From an uncultured Prevotellaceae bacterium (GTDB lineage Bacteria; Bacteroidota; Bacteroidia; Bacteroidales; Bacteroidaceae): a stretch of DNA of 64,000 nt. The notes below the pieces were generated by a model that was given only the letters and a program-made list of their open reading frames with translations, was not told where the DNA came from and did no database searches. The position numbers and the translations under genes are program-made. The first letter of the stretch is position 1, and each line of letters starts with the position of its first letter. Location: positions 1-64,000 of the forward strand of contig ONMA01000008.1 of assembly GCA_900318815.1 (NCBI GenBank). The letters run 5' to 3'. Below, piece by piece: positions 63,090 to 64,000 of the stretch.

Positions 63090-63203
63090 TCAAAAAGCAG
63101 ACTTCAACCGCTGGTCGAATAAGTACGTGCTGTAATCCTGTACCTCGCGCATCTTCACAATGTTATGCGTTTCGATGTAGGATGTAATCTTCCTGTACAG
63201 CAT
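63090..63203 (-). pseudogene. 37-codon ORF resembling the start of an AAA_14 ATPase
   Basis: MLYRKITSYIETHNIVK... is similar to the MLYRKI start common in AAA_14 proteins, but stops after 37 codons. Possibly a truncated copy. Confidence 0.35.
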
Positions 63204-63210
63204 GGCTATT

Positions 63211-63289
63211 TACACTTTTCAATAACTTTTGGCAGTCAAAAACTACACTTTTCAATAAAATTTAGTGCTGCAAAATTACACTTTTCAAT
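63211..63289. repeat. three tacacttttcaat direct repeats
   Basis: At 63211, 63244 and 63277, exactly 33 bases apart, directly upstream of the minus-strand fragment. Confidence 0.85.
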
Positions 63290-63432
63290 CAAAACGACCA
63301 AACAAATCGGCAAATAAGTGCGAAAAAAAATCTACGGGAAAGGCTACGGATGCTTGATGATGGGTCATTCATTGTTGTTTCCTCGATGAAAGAACGTCGA
63401 ATGCTGATAGTAAATAACGTGTTTGCTCTTTG

Positions 63433-63490
63433 CCGACGTAGGTCGGTAGAGTAGCCGACGTAGGTCAGTAACTCTACCGACCTACGTCGG
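63433..63490. repeat. 20-bp perfect inverted repeat
   Basis: ccgacgtaggtcggtagagt (63433-63452) and its complement at 63471-63490; the loop has a third, variant copy of ccgacgtaggtc. Lies just after the queF stop. Confidence 0.9.
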
Positions 63491-63542
63491 TAAAACCCAT
63501 CCTTATTGTTTTCAGTCAGGATGTGACATCACCATGAAGAAA

Positions 63543-64000
63543 TTATACCAGTTGGTGGCTGAGCAGGCGTTGCTCGGCCATCTGCTCGTACTTGGTGCCC
63601 GGACGGCCATAGTTGGCGTAGGGATAGATGCTGATGCCACCTCGCGGCGTGAAGATGCCGACAACCTCGATATACTTAGGCTGCATCAGCTTCACAAGAT
63701 CCTTCATAATGGTGTTCACGCAGTCCTCATGGAAATCGCCATGATTGCGGAAGGAGAAGAGATAGAGCTTCAGGCTCTTCGACTCCACCATGCGTTCGCC
63801 GGGGATATAGAGTATCTTAATCTCGGCAAAGTCAGGCTGGCCTGTGATGGGGCATAGCGAAGTGAACTCCGGGCAGTTGAACTGCACCCAGTAGTCGTTG
63901 TCCTGATGCAGGTTCTCGAAGGTCTCCAGCACCTCGGGCGCATAGTTCATGGAGTATTGGGTCTTCTGGCCTAATTGATGCAGGCCTTCATTCTTTCTTG
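63543..64000 (-). CDS. queF: NADPH-dependent 7-cyano-7-deazaguanine reductase (start outside window)
   Basis: The visible 152 codons run off the right edge upstream of [11 protein letters not shown] with [13 protein letters not shown], so the true start is outside. [13 protein letters not shown] holds the nucleophilic Cys and Asp; [10 protein letters not shown] the catalytic His and Glu. It reduces preQ0 to preQ1 in queuosine synthesis. Confidence 0.93.
   Translation of the reverse strand, partial: RKNEGLHQLGQKTQYSMNYAPEVLETFENLHQDNDYWVQFNCPEFTSLCPITGQPDFAEIKILYIPGERMVESKSLKLYLFSFRNHGDFHEDCVNTIMKDLVKLMQPKYIEVVGIFTPRGGISIYPYANYGRPGTKYEQMAEQRLLSHQLV

Overview
This window comes from a Bacteroidetes chromosome, most likely Prevotella or a close relative. 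The main reasons are Bacteroidetes-type promoters (a TAnnTTTG -7 box, often with TTTG about 19-20 bases upstream) before many genes, family content typical of the phylum (GldE, NspC, DUF4494, DUF4112, the phosphoglycerate-mutase-type homoserine kinase, reverse rubrerythrin, uxuA/uxuB, GH43) and codon usage. The window opens inside a helicase gene and closes inside queF.

Layout. 1-3.7 kb: a minus-strand three-gene restriction/defence operon (HsdR_N-EVE-RAMA nuclease, methylase-like subunit, GIY-YIG-helicase). 4.2-12.3 kb: housekeeping and accessory genes (acyl-CoA ligase, polyferredoxin, DUF4112, broken AraC regulator, DUF3791/DUF3990 remnant, metallo-beta-lactamase fold hydrolase, LMW phosphatase, GH43), with a large inverted repeat at 7.9-8.2 kb. 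12.4-15.0 kb: a second restriction locus, a C5 cytosine methyltransferase followed by a NotI-family endonuclease, preceded by an ORF whose first 46 codons are a near-identical copy of the start of the methylase-like gene in the first operon. 15.5-19.2 kb: a mobile-element replication/regulation module (small unknown genes, RecA-like ATPase, DUF6371/toprim-like protein, HTH protein) with 22-bp tandem repeats and a conserved RNA-like fold. A decayed second copy lies at 43.9-44.16 kb.

19.5-39.6 kb is mostly core metabolism: thrA plus a phosphoglycerate-mutase-like homoserine kinase candidate, a lipoprotein and FAD oxidoreductase pair, guanine deaminase and HD protein, menA, rsmG, uxuA-uxuB, a Fur-family gene with purA-hisS-SPFH-acetylesterase, rubrerythrin and a beta-helix lipoprotein. 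39.6-44.4 kb is a repeat-rich island carrying an MmeI-like single-chain restriction-modification enzyme, a GIY-YIG fragment and copies of a GGTGACAG-rich repeat, bounded on the right by tRNA-Arg. 44.5-58.9 kb is core again: GltD-like reductase, two GH25 muramidases, rlmH, a clostripain-type protease, gldE, ssb, a Gly-Leu-Leu-Gly tRNA cluster, nspC, a YggS-type protein, a pseudokinase, leuB. 58.9-63.5 kb is a second accessory island with an AAA_14/DUF4143 ATPase between imperfect direct repeats, a RelB/YafQ-type toxin-antitoxin pair, a lone IS605-type TnpB and more repeats. queF closes the window.

The main themes are three separate restriction systems plus a TnpB nuclease in one 64-kb stretch, and a set of short repeated sequences (a 22-bp GCTAAGTAT repeat, a GGTGACAG repeat, a 190-bp promoter-upstream block and a 138-bp coding duplication) that link the accessory islands and suggest repeated local recombination. 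All family assignments are by reading motifs; no database search was run.
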